Assembly (NCBI RefSeq): GCF_027595985.1
Contig: NC_073313.1
Span: 111,532,552-111,596,551, forward strand
Origin: Sorex araneus
Taxonomy: Eukaryota; Chordata; Mammalia; Eulipotyphla; Soricidae
Direction: 5' to 3'
Length of the DNA stretch: 64,000 bases
Shown here: piece after piece, positions 1 through 9,692 of the stretch
Layout of the letters: each line of letters opens with the position of its first letter
Position numbering within the stretch: the stretch's first letter is position 1
Program-made: the position numbers and the translations under genes
Notes under the pieces: generated by a model
What the model was told of the DNA's origin: nothing
Database searches by the model: none
Seen by the model: only the letters and a program-made list of their open reading frames with translations

Positions 1-431
1 CTAGTTCTAACAAGGCTTCTTATGCATAGAATAAACATTTTTTCCTATTGTTGTTCAATATAAATTATATACACAACTTTTTCATCCCATGATGAAATGC
101 CATTATGATTTGAAAGTTAGATAAGAATTAGAGTCAAGGAGCCAGAACCAAAGCTATAGTGCCAGAACCAAAGTGTCATTCTCTTTAACTTAAAGCCATT
201 CTCTTTGACTTTAGACTTTTGGCTTTAGGCCAAAGAGAATGTATGAGAAATAGAAAGTTTAGATGAGAGTTTGAAAAGTAGTTTCAGGGATTTTGCTTTA
301 CCCACCTCTGGCTTCAATAGCTTAACAGTCTGGTCCATATTTTGGGCTCCCTGCGACATCATTATATACATCATTATACTCTAAATATTTGATAGATTTT
401 TCTTTTCTTTTCCTTTAACGGGTACTTTCAA
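1..431. other. no recognised element
   Basis: AT-rich sequence with no ORF of interest. A short phrase (GCCAGAACCAAAG) occurs twice near 140-175, and CATTCTCTTT occurs twice near 177-205. I recognise no repeat family here. Confidence 0.4.
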
Positions 432-483
432 GTCTCTAGGGTTCTTTTTTTTTTATTTTGGGACCGCACCCAGTGGTACACCG

Positions 484-1483
484 TGTGTTCAAAAAAGTGT
501 GGGTGCACTCCAAGTGTTAGTCATAATCCGTCTCTCCACCACAGCCCGCTGCTGCCAATGGACGCATGAAGGAGGAAACAGGGGCCAGGCTGGTTGGTGA
601 TCAGTGGCCATTTATTCCAATCTCTATCTCCATATCAAGCTCACACCCCTCTCATCCAAGTCTCACACACCCTATCAAGTTTCACTCTTTCCATCCAGTT
701 TCAGTCTCTGCCCCATTCTTAATCTCCCGCATTCCTGTCTCCCAGCATTAGTTAAGAGCAAAAAACATCAAAGGGTAGCAATTACACATAGTTGAGGTAG
801 CACAGTCAACATATGTAAATCCCTTCCTTCTGGGGAAGCTCTTCTAAGACAGAATATCACCCTGCAGGAGATCCGCTCAAGGGAATAATTTCATCTAAGG
901 GCATATTTCTCCTTTCTTTGGTCCAAGTCCATTTAAATGGTCATCTTAAATTTACTTCTTAATAATATTTCCAGTCATTTTGTATGGACCCAGTAAGAGA
1001 TATATTAAGTTTATACGGTGGCAGTCCTGGGGACATCTCTCTATAGATACCAGGCTACAGTCCTCAGGCCAGGATAGTCATTCCTAACCCCAGCAGGGTC
1101 CTTATCCAGCTACCTCTGTTTGAGTCATGGAAATCTGTCCATGATCATGCTCTTAACTTATTATAAGTTTTATGGCTCTTGATCTGTATCTCTTTGATGC
1201 CAGGATAGCTTACCCCTTGTCCTGGGTTCATCGAATCCCTTCAGTTGGGTCCTCCTTATGTGGTGCTAGGAACTAAGTGCAACCAAAGCTTAAGTAGAGT
1301 AAATAAGACATATGCCCAGGAGTAAATATTATTCAGTCAATTAACTCTCAAGTTACAAGATTAACTGTCTTCCTGTGTATATACAAAAAGGACACTACTC
1401 TAAAGTAAACTGCAAAAGACAAAAAGGAAAGAGAAAAGCAATATTTCACGTACGGATACAAAATCCAGAGATCGCTGAAGTGA
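484..1483 (-). mobile_element. ERV LTR, copy A (5'-truncated)
   Basis: This is one of four homologous long LTR-like copies in the window (others at 12268, 30542 and 36422). Read on the minus strand it shares with them the block around CACAGGAAGACAGTTAAT, the TAGTTCCTAGCACC block, the GACCCTGCTGGGGTTAGGAA block and an AATAAA polyadenylation signal near 614. The sense 3' end falls near 484, where the plus strand starts TGTGTTC. The sense 5' end (TGTAGGATAACA in other copies) is missing because L1 sequence abuts at about 1484. It is non-coding. The assignment as an ERV LTR rests on the shared termini, the poly(A) signal and the 6-bp duplication seen at copy D. Confidence 0.7.
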
Positions 1484-2733
1484 CAGATTTATACATTTTT
1501 GTGCTCATGTTTCCCCCATACAAAGTTCAAGAAACCATCCCTTCACCAGTGCCCTTTCTCTACCACCAGTAAACCCAGCATCTCTCCCACCCTCCCCAAT
1601 CCCGTCTCCCCCCACCCCACACTGCCACTATGGCAGGGTATTTATTCCCTTTTGTTCTCTCTCTCTGATTAGGTGTTGTGGTTTGCAATAAAGGTGTTGA
1701 GTGGCCATTGTGTTCAGTCTCTAGTCTGTATTCGGCCCGCATCACCCTTCCCCCACATGACCAACAACCACATTTTACTTGGTGGTTCCTTCCCTGAGTT
1801 ACCCAGAATGAGAGACCAGCCTCCAAGCCATGGAGACAACCTCCTGGTACTTATTTCTACTATTCTTGGGCGTTAGTCTTATAGTCTATTATTCTATATT
1901 CCACAGATGAGTGCAATCTTTCTATGTCTGTCTCTCTCTTTCTGACTCATTTCACTTAGTATGATACTTTCCATGTTGATCCACTTATATGCAAACTTCA
2001 TGACCTCATTTTTTCTAACAGCTGCATAGTATTCCATTGTATAGATGTACAAAAGTTTCTTCAACCAGTCATCTGTTCTAGGGCACTCGTTTTTTTTCCA
2101 AATTCTGGCTATTGTAAACAGTGCTGCGATGAACATATAAGTGCAGATGTCATTTCCACTATACTTTTTGGCTTCTCCGGGGTATATTCCCAGCAGTGGT
2201 ATTGCTGGGTCAAATGGGAGCTCAACCTCTAAGTTTTTGATAATCGTCCATATTGTGTTCCAAAAGGGCTGAACTAGTTGGCATTCCCACCAATAGTGTA
2301 GAAGGGTCCCTTTCTTCCCACATCCTCTCCAACAGTGGTTGCTTTTGTTCTTTTGGATGTGTGCCATTCTCTGTCGTGTGAGGTGGTATCTCGTGGTTGT
2401 TTTGATCTGCATCTCTCTGATGATTAGTGATGTAGAGCACTTTTTCATGTGCCTTTTGGCCATTCGTATCTCTTCCTTGGTAAAGTTTCTGTTCATTTCT
2501 TCGCCCCATTTTCTGATGGGGTTGGATGTTTTCTTCTTGTAGAGTTCAACCAGTGCTTTATATACCATTGATATCAACCCCTTATATGATGGGTATTGTG
2601 TAAATATCCTTTCCCATTCTGTGGATAGTCTTTGTATTCTGGTCACTGAATCTTTTGCGGTGCAGAAGCTTTTTAGTTTAATGTAGTCCCATTTGTTGAT
2701 CTCTGTTTTTACTAGATTGCTTAGTTCTGACGA
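1484..2733 (-). mobile_element. L1 LINE 3' portion (5'-truncated, antisense)
   Basis: On the minus strand this carries the C-terminal part of L1 ORF2 followed by the L1 3'UTR, whose final segment (CACTGGTGAAGGG phrase) is shared with the other L1 tails in the window. The terminal tail is missing; the join to LTR copy A lies near 1484. The upstream end abuts a SINE fragment at 2734. Confidence 0.9.
1894..2733 (-). pseudogene. L1 ORF2 C-terminal fragment, open reading frame intact
   Basis: About 280 codons of the ORF2p C-terminal region are open to the normal stop. They include the cysteine-rich motif C-x3-C-x7-H-x4-C ([18 protein letters not shown]) and the usual ending ICGI. In full-length L1 this domain binds RNA and helps reverse transcription; here endonuclease and RT domains are absent, so no activity is expected. 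The open frame runs on into the adjacent SINE fragment, which supplies a chance ATG at 2760, so the predicted protein start (MADPGKLP) is SINE-derived. I treat it as a dead L1 remnant. Confidence 0.85.
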
Positions 2734-2805
2734 CACGGGTAGCTTGCCAGGGTCTGCCATGCAGGTGGGATACTCTCGGTAGCTTGCCTGGCTCTCTGAG
2801 AGGGA
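2734..2805 (-). mobile_element. Type-2 SINE fragment
   Basis: An antisense body piece of the non-A-tailed SINE family: CACGGGTAGCTTGCC, then TACTCTCGGTAGCTTGCC, the tandem phrase diagnostic of that family (compare 33360-33415). Head and tail are missing. Confidence 0.75.
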
Positions 2806-2811
2806 TTTTTA

Positions 2812-3034
2812 ATATTGTAACCAGAAAAGTTGACCAACTTCAAGAAGCAGAAAGGAACCTACTTGAACCTGGATCCACTCACGTTGGAATTAATGCTGCT
2901 CTCAGTAGCCTAAGAGCAAATAATTTTTCTGGGCCACAGATACGTTTTTCTCATGAAACTCAAGTAGAAGGGAAGAAAAATAACAACCCTTTGTTAAATT
3001 TCTTACAAAAGATTTATCTTATCCTACCTTAAGT
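2812..3034 (+). other. coding-like segment of unknown origin
   Basis: An open frame of about 70 codons, not derived from any repeat I recognise. It reads NIVTRKVDQLQEAERNLLEP... and has the composition of a soluble, partly helical protein rather than of L1 or SINE sequence. A CAG at about 2822-2824 could be a splice acceptor. The frame ends at TAA near 3030, inside or beside the 5' TSD of the next SINE. It could be an exon, a 5'-truncated retropseudogene fragment or chance; I could not name the protein. Confidence 0.3.
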
Positions 3035-3037
3035 TGA

Positions 3038-3247
3038 CTAGTGACAGCACAGCCTGTAGGGCGTATGCCTTGCACGCGACGCACCCGGGTTTGATCTTCC
3101 GTATCTCACAGAGAGCCTGGCAAGCTACCCGTGACATATTCGATATGCCAAAAACAGTAACAAGAAGTCTCACAATGGAGACGTTACTGGTGCCTGCTCG
3201 AGCAAATGGATGAGCAACGGGATGACAGCGCTACAGTGCCACAGTGG
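3038..3247 (+). mobile_element. Type-2 SINE (non-A tail)
   Basis: tRNA-like head with box A-like TAGGGCGTATGCC and box B-like CCGGGTTTGATC, then the type-2 body (AGCCTGGCAAGCTACCCG, ATTCGATATGCC, AAAACAGTAACAA, CAATGGAGACGTTACTGG). The end is in CAGTG repeats instead of poly(A). Flanking TSD: TACCTTAAGTTGA at 3025-3037 and TACCTTGAGTGGA at 3248-3260, two mismatches. A weak older SINE-like trace follows near 3306-3347. Confidence 0.85.
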
Positions 3248-3625
3248 TACCTTGAGTGGAATGTGAATTTCTATTAAAATGTTAGCAATATATAATGGTA
3301 TATTGACTAAGACGCTTTGCATGCAGACTGATACTGGTTTGATTTCTGGCACATTTATACTTTTATAAGCACTGTCACAAGTAATCTCTGAACAAACAGA
3401 AATAAGATCTGAGCATTTCTAGATGTGGCCTGAGAAATCTCCTGAGTTTATTAATTGTTAATAAGCCACTTAAGAATACTTGTATTTTATTATATTTTAT
3501 TAGCAACCTTTCAGTGTGCTATGCTTCAAAATACAATCAACCCATTTGCCCTATGTATACAGATATTAACAAAAATGTGTTTATCAGGTCTAATATTTGA
3601 GGGCAGAAAATCTGGAAATGAATAC

Positions 3626-3791
3626 ATTTTTTTGGGTTACACCCGGCGATGCACAATGGTTATTCCTGGCTCTGCACTCAGGAATTACTCTTGGTGGTGC
3701 TCACAAGACCATATGGGATGCTGGGATTCGAATCGGGGTTGGCAGTGTGCAAGGCAAATGCCCTACCTGCTGTGCTATCGCTTTAGCCCCA
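3626..3791 (-). mobile_element. Type-1 SINE (A-tailed, SOR-like)
   Basis: Antisense copy: T-rich tail, GGTTACACCCGGCGATGC, ACCATATGGGATGCTGGG, then the inverted tRNA-like head ending TAGCCCC. A perfect 12-bp TSD GGAAATGAATAC lies at 3614-3625 and 3792-3803. Confidence 0.92.
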
Positions 3792-3938
3792 GGAAATGAA
3801 TACTTCTTAAAATTTCTCAGTTATTACTAATGACCTTATATCTTATTTTTATATGTAGTATAGGGAATAAGCCACATTCTTCATTTTTCCCAGCATGAAT
3901 ATTCCCATTTAGTAACTATCACCTCAATATACACTACT

Positions 3939-4106
3939 CTTTTTTTTCTTTTTGGGTCACACAGGCGATGCACAGGGGTTACTCCTGGCTCTGCACTCAG
4001 GAATTACTCCTGAGTGCTCAAGGGACTATATGGGATGCTGGGATTCGAATCCGGGTCGGCTGCATGCAAGACAAATGCCCTACATACTGTGCAATCACTC
4101 CAGCCC
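3939..4106 (-). mobile_element. Type-1 SINE (A-tailed, SOR-like)
   Basis: Antisense copy with T-rich tail at the low end and head ending CCAGCCC. A perfect 10-bp TSD ATACACTACT lies at 3929-3938 and 4107-4116. Confidence 0.92.
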
Positions 4107-4129
4107 ATACACTACTTATTTTTATCCCT

Positions 4130-5379
4130 AAACCTAATCTTCATTGCCCCATTTTCTGATGGGGTTGGATGTTTTCTTCTTGTAGAGTTCATCCAGTGTC
4201 TTATATCAACCTTGATATCAACCCCTGATCTGATGGTTATTGGGTGACTATCCTTTCCCATTATGTAGACTGTCTTTGTATTCTGATCACTGTATCTTTT
4301 GCGGTGCAGAAGCTTCTTGGCCAAAAGGCACATGAAAAAGTACTCTACATCACTAATCATCAGGGAGATGCAAATCAAAACAACCATGAGATACCACCTC
4401 ACACGACAGAGAATGGCACACATCCAAAAGAACAAAAGCAACCGCTGTTGGAGAGGATGTGGGGAGAAAGGGACCCTTCTACACTGCTGGTGGGAATGCC
4501 AACTGGTTCAGCCCTTCTGGAAAACAATATGGACGCTTCTCAAAAAATTAGAAATTGAGCGCCCATTTGACCCAGCAATATCACTACTTGGAATATACCC
4601 CGGAGAGGCAAAAAAGTATAGTCAGAATGACATCTGCACTTATATGTTCATCACAGCACTGTTTACAATAGCCAGAATCTGGAAAAAAAAAACTGAGTGC
4701 CTGAGAACAGATGACTGGTTAAAGAAACTCTGGTACATCTATACAATGGAATACTATGCAGGTGTTAGAAAAAATGAGGTCATGAAGTTTGCATATAAGT
4801 GGATCAGCATGGAAAATATCATGCTAAGTGAAATGAGTCAGAAAGAGAGAGACAGACATAGAAAGTTTGCACTCATCTGTGGAATATAAAATAACAGAGT
4901 ATGAGACTAATATCCAAGAATAGTAGAAATAAGTACCAGTAGGTTGGCTCCATGGCATGGAAGCTGATCTCACATTCTGGGGAAAAAGGCAGCTCAGATA
5001 GAGAAGGGAAGACCAAATAAAATGTGGTTGGAGATCCCATGTGGGAAGGGAGATGTGTGCTGAAAGTAGACTAGAGACTGAACACAATGGCCACTCAATA
5101 CTCCTATTGCAAGCCACAACGCCCAATTGGAGATAGAGAGATCAAAAGGGAATACCCTGCTACAGAGGCAGGGTGGGGTGGGGGGAAGATGGGATTGGGG
5201 GGTGAGAGGGTTGCTGGGTTTATTGGTGGTGGAGAATGGGCACTGGTGGAGGAATGTGTTTGCAAACATTGTATGAGGGAAAAACAAGCTCGAAAATGTG
5301 TGAATCTATATCTGTACCCTCATGGCGATTCACTAATTAAAGAATAAAATAAATTTTAAAAAAACCTTATCTTTATTGC
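4130..5379 (+). mobile_element. L1 insertion with 5' inversion (twin priming)
   Basis: About 4148-4318 is L1 ORF2 sequence in antisense. From about 4319 onward the L1 is in sense, through ORF2 C-terminus ([18 protein letters not shown], ending ICGI at about 4889) and 3'UTR to an A-rich tail near 5361. The two parts are adjacent in the parent L1, apart from a gap of roughly 40 bp at the junction, as expected from twin priming. TSD of 18 bp with two mismatches: AAACCTAATCTTCATTGC (4130-4147) and AAACCTTATCTTTATTGC (5362-5379). Confidence 0.9.
4319..4889 (+). pseudogene. L1 ORF2 C-terminal fragment
   Basis: Open for about 190 codons, with the Cys-rich motif C-x3-C-x7-H-x4-C and the ORF2p terminus ICGI. 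It lacks endonuclease and RT and was inactivated on arrival by the 5' inversion. Confidence 0.85.
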
Positions 5380-5889
5380 AATACTGCTAATTCACATTTC
5401 TCTTAATAAGATTTATAGTCACTTGAATTTTAAAATCTTTAAGGATTTCATATCCTTACTGATTTCAGTCAGCTTCTCCATACTTTTTTGACACATTTGT
5501 CTGGTCTGTTTCATAAATATCACATGTCATATTTGCATGACTATGACATAGCTTCAAAATGGGACTGGTACTGCCTAGAAATAAGACTGTTATCACTATA
5601 ACCAGCTAAATATGTTACTTGATCATTTCTACAAAACATGGATTGTAAGAAATAATGAAAAAAAACTTCTGTTGAATGAAAAGAATCTCCAGCAAAATGC
5701 AAGACAACACTGAGTACATAAGTTATAGGAAAGGAGACTAATAATGTAGACTCTTAGAATGAACATGGGATTAATTTACTTTTAATTTCTAATAGGCTAC
5801 AACCTTAGAGTCTTACTTGTAAGACTTAAGCTAAAATTAAAATAAGAATGCCTTCTTATTAGAATAAGAAACATGCTGGAAAAGCAGAA
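5380..5889. other. no recognised element
   Basis: AT-rich, non-coding sequence. I recognise no repeat or gene. Confidence 0.4.
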
Positions 5890-6147
5890 TATAATCCAAC
5901 TATCACATAAAAGGTAGATCTTAAAAAAGATGCATAGAAAAATGGTAGTAGATATTTTATACCAATAACAACCCTAAATGTCAATGGATTTAGCTCACCA
6001 ATCAAAAGACAAAAGAGTGGTTGGTTGATTCAGAGGGAAAATTCTAAATTACTGCTATTTATAGCAAAATTAACTTGTGATTCACTGATGATCAGAGTCG
6101 AATGAAAAGGCTGATAGATAATTGTACAACAAAATAATAACCTAAAA

Positions 6148-6316
6148 ATGGCCAGAGAGATAGTACAATGGTAAGGTGTTTGCCTTGCATGCGGCTGATC
6201 CACGTTCTATGCCCAGCACACCATAAGGTTCTTTTAGCACTGCCAGGAGTTATTTCTGAGTGCAGAGCCCAGAGTAACCCTTTGAGCACTGCCAAGTGTG
6301 ACCAAAAACTAAAAAA
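6148..6316 (+). mobile_element. Type-1 SINE, diverged
   Basis: Sense copy: GATAGTACAATGGTAAGGTG head, TTGCCTTGCATGCGG, then CACTGCCAGGAGTTATTTCTG and AGTGTGACCAAAAACTAAAA tail. Confidence 0.85.
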
Positions 6317-6479
6317 TATAAATGGAGGTTATGGGCATATTTATATTCAGTATATAATTGGTAAAATAAGCTTAAAAATTAAAATGAAAGAGGTAATAAA
6401 AATATTTCATAATGATCAAACAAATCTTTCAAGATACTTAATGTTTATTATTATAGATGCATCAAATAAAGAGCAATGT

Positions 6480-6640
6480 GGGTTAAAGTGATAGTACAGT
6501 GTGTAAGGGTAGGTAGGGTACTTACCCTGCATGTGACTAACCCAGGTTAGATAACCTAGCACTACGTAGGGAATACTGAGCCTCATCAGGAGTGTTCCCT
6601 GAATTCCTGAGTGCAACCTATTGTGGCCCCATAACACACA
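6480..6640 (+). mobile_element. Type-1 SINE, diverged
   Basis: Sense copy with a degenerate head (AAAGTGATAGTACAGTGTGT), CTGCATGTGACTAACCCAGG, then AGGAGTGTTCCCTGA. The A-tail is replaced by CA-rich sequence. Confidence 0.75.
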
Positions 6641-7596
6641 TATACATACATATAATATCTAATAACAGGCTTGATAGGAATACTATAAGTGAAACAATAT
6701 AAATAGGAGACTCCAACACTCCACTGTCATCAATGTTCAGATTAGTCAGAAAAATTAACCAGGAGACTACATACTTAAATGAGTTATTAGACCAGATGGA
6801 CTTAGTAGATAATCGACAGTGTATTTTAGTCCATAAAAGTCTAGTATCTATTCTCCTCAAGTGCAAACAGAATGCTCTTGAGAATATGTCATATTTCAAA
6901 CACAAATCATGCATTAGTAGTTTAATGGAGGATAAAATCATATAAAATATTATATGGTCATAAATCTTTAAAAATAAAGGTAAAACTAGAATTGAACCAT
7001 GTAAAGAAAGTTGGAGAAAAATGCACAAAGATATGGAAGCTACACAGCAAGATACTAAACAACTACTTATTAATTAATACATTAAGTGATAAATTGAAAG
7101 TAACTGAAAACTCATGAAAATGAAAACATAATCTATCAGAACCTATGGAATTTAAGAGTATGTTGATAGCAGCACAGTCTTACACCAAAAAACAGGAAAA
7201 GTCTCATTGAAAAAATGGAATTAAACCTAAAACAATTTGACAAAATTTTAGCAAATCTCAGCAAGAAAATAAAAAGGACAGAAAGCCTACTTAAAAGAAT
7301 CAGTTTTGAAGGAAGTGACTTTGCTAAAGATAATGAATAAATGCAAAAGACTATAAAGATTATTGTTATATTTATGACAATAAACTAAAATATCTAAAAG
7401 ATATTGAAAAACTCTTAGAATTATACAATCATTCTATCTTAAATCAGGAAGAAATAGAAAACCTAAAATATTGAAATGGTGATTAAGCATCTTCAAAATA
7501 TAAAAACCCCAGGACCAGTTTTATGAATGAAAACTATGAAGTCTTCATAATATTTATTTGTCTCAAAATATTCCTCCACATTTAAGAATGGGTGTG

Positions 7597-7921
7597 CTTC
7601 TTTTCTTTCCTTTCCTTTCCTTTCCTTTCCTTTCCTTTCCTTTCCTTTCCTTTCCTTTCCTTTCCTTTCCTTTCCTTTCCTTTCCTTTCCTTTCCTTTCC
7701 TTTTCTTTTCTTTCTTTTCTTTTCTTTTCTTTCCTTTTCCTTTTCTTTTTTTTTTTGCTTTTTGTGTGACACTCAGTAATGCTCAGGGGCTACTCCTGGA
7801 TCTGCACTCAGGAATTACTCCTGGCAATGCTTGGGGGACCATATGGGATGCTGTGAATCAAACCCAGGTCGGCCACATGCAAGGCAAATGTCCTACTCGC
7901 TGTACTATCACTTTAGCCCAC
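7597..7921 (-). mobile_element. Type-1 SINE with an expanded (AAAGG)n tail
   Basis: The antisense SINE body lies at about 7752-7921 and its A-tail has become a ~150-bp pentanucleotide array (TTTCC on the plus strand). The TSD lies outside the array: AAGAATGGGTGTG (7584-7596) and AAGAATGGTTGTG (7922-7934), one mismatch. This shows that the array grew from the SINE tail. Confidence 0.92.
7600..7750. repeat. (TTTCC)n microsatellite
   Basis: A near-perfect TTTCC array of about 20 units, degrading into TTTTC-rich sequence next to the SINE. The open frames of Phe/Leu/Ser/Pro or Lys/Arg/Glu repeats across it are artefacts of the array. Confidence 0.97.
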
Positions 7922-8458
7922 AAGAATGGTTGTGTTTCTAAACACATTTCATGAAACCAACTTTATTCTGATACCAAAGCAAAATGGATATAATAGTAAA
8001 AAATAAACTACAAATTAATATTCTGATGAACATAGATGTAAAAGTGCTCATCAAAATCTTAGCAAACTGAATTCAACAATACATTAAAAGGTTCACACTT
8101 TATGAATACAAAGGATTAATTCAGAGATTGCAAGAATATTTCTACGTATTTAAATTGATAAAATACACATCAATAAATGTAAAAATCCTTATTATTATAT
8201 TAATAGAAACTAATAAAGCTTTTTGATATATTCAAAATCCATTTATGATAAAAATACTCAATAACTTGGAACAGAAAGAAGACCTTTAAACATAACACAG
8301 CCCATTTATAACGAACTGACAGCTAACTTTATACTCAATGGCAAAAGTCAAAGTTTTTCTTCTAACAACAGTTACAATGCAAGGTTTCTCACTCTTACTA
8401 ACATTGTTAAGCATAATGTTGAAATTAAATGAGGAAAAATTCATTTTCAGTTGATATG

Positions 8459-8631
8459 TTTTTTTTTTCTTTTTGGGTCACATCCGGCGATGCACAGGGG
8501 TTACTCCTGGCTCATGCACTCAGGAATCGCTCCTGGCGTTGCTCAGGGGACCATATGGGATTCTGGGAATTGAACCCGGGTGGGCCGCGTGCAAGGCAAA
8601 CGCCCTACCCGCTGTCCTATTGCTCCAGCCC
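8459..8631 (-). mobile_element. Type-1 SINE (A-tailed, SOR-like)
   Basis: Antisense, little diverged. It has the variant GGCTCATGCACTCAGG, also seen in the copy at 60140. Perfect 11-bp TSD CAGTTGATATG at 8448-8458 and 8632-8642. Confidence 0.93.
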
Positions 8632-9185
8632 CAGTTGATATGGTTTTATTTAGATAAAAAAAACCTGAAGACTCCAATAAAAAACAAACAAACAAAAAAC
8701 CGAAAAGGAAACATAGAACCATATAGTAAAGTGACAGACTACAAAATTGGTGCATAAAAGTTGTTGAATTTCTAAAAACATTTCTATATGCAAACACTAA
8801 ATTAAGAAAAATGTTACATTTACACTTTCATTAACTAAATTCTATATCTAGAAATAATCTCAATAATATAAAGCATATAGAATCAAAGACATTACAATGA
8901 AAACTATATGATATTGTAAAAAAAAACAAGACAAAATGGAAATATATCTTGTGCTCATGGATTGGGAAATTAATATTATTAAAATAATCATCCTACCGAA
9001 GGTAATTTACTGACTCAATGAAATTTCTATCCAAATTCCAAGTGAAATAGCACAAAGAAAATAGCACAAAATTCTAGAATTTTTCTGGAACCATGAAAAA
9101 CCCCAAATAGACAAAGCAATCTTGAAAATAACGAAGATAGGATGCGTCATATAACTTGACTTCAAACTTTTAAGTTGGAAGTGTT

Positions 9186-9677
9186 GGGGAGGAAAGGGGT
9201 ACCAGGTAATCTAATAAATTTAATTGTTCCCTTCAAATATTGCCTGCCTCGAAGGTAGCCAATCAAAGTAGATAATGAAATGAGTGGGGAAGGGAAATAG
9301 TAGGATAATTAGAATTCAGTTTGAAAAAAGGACAACATTGGTCAGGTAACTTCTCTTTGACTCCATGCTCACCCTTGTATAAACAGAAGCTCTTCTTTGA
9401 CTCCTCACCTGTGCCTAGATGGATGAAGAAAATCAGCAGTACTTTCAATGTGGCCTGAGAACAAAGAAAAGCCAAAGGGATCTTTGGCTTGCTGCTCCAT
9501 ACTTCTGGGTGAGATTACTCTTCAGCTGACATCATTGGCCCTACTTGGACAGGAAGCAGATCCCCTCCCTTTTGGCTAGGTCATGGCAACCTCCATAGTG
9601 GATCTCCCAACTATTAATAAGCCCATACCACATCTACCAAAGCATACAGCCATGAAAACTGCCTGGAGACAGACCTA
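9186..9677. other. no recognised element
   Basis: Non-coding sequence of mixed composition between the old L1 and the tubulin pseudogene. No repeat family is recognised. Confidence 0.4.
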
Positions 9678-9692
9678 CCCAGCCAATTTTAT
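9678..9692. repeat. target-site duplication of tubulin retropseudogene
   Basis: CCCAGCCAATTTTAT, identical to 11339-11353. This is the 3' side of the insertion relative to the transcript. Confidence 0.95.

Larger units (their letters stand above)
5890..9185 (+). mobile_element. ancient L1 (sense), fragmented by SINEs
   Basis: Diverged L1 ORF2 is recognisable in pieces: an endonuclease N-terminus near 5960-6030 (LNVNGFSSPIKRQKSGWLIQ), central ORF2 at about 6640-7550 and 7935-8440, and a late ORF2 stretch around 8930-9170 (SWIGKLILLK-like, WNHEKPQIDKAI-like). Stops occur throughout. Four SINEs interrupt it. It is far older than the L1 at 21 kb. Confidence 0.75.

Noticed and set aside
432-483. 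Short T-rich sequence with GGGACCGCACCCAGTGGTAC, resembling an inverted SINE tail
   Set aside because: Only about 30 bp align with several mismatches. It could be a SINE cut by LTR copy A, but the rest is not found.
7558-7954. Long frames of Phe/Leu/Ser/Pro or Lys/Arg/Glu repeats
   Set aside because: They translate a (TTTCC)n microsatellite in several frames.
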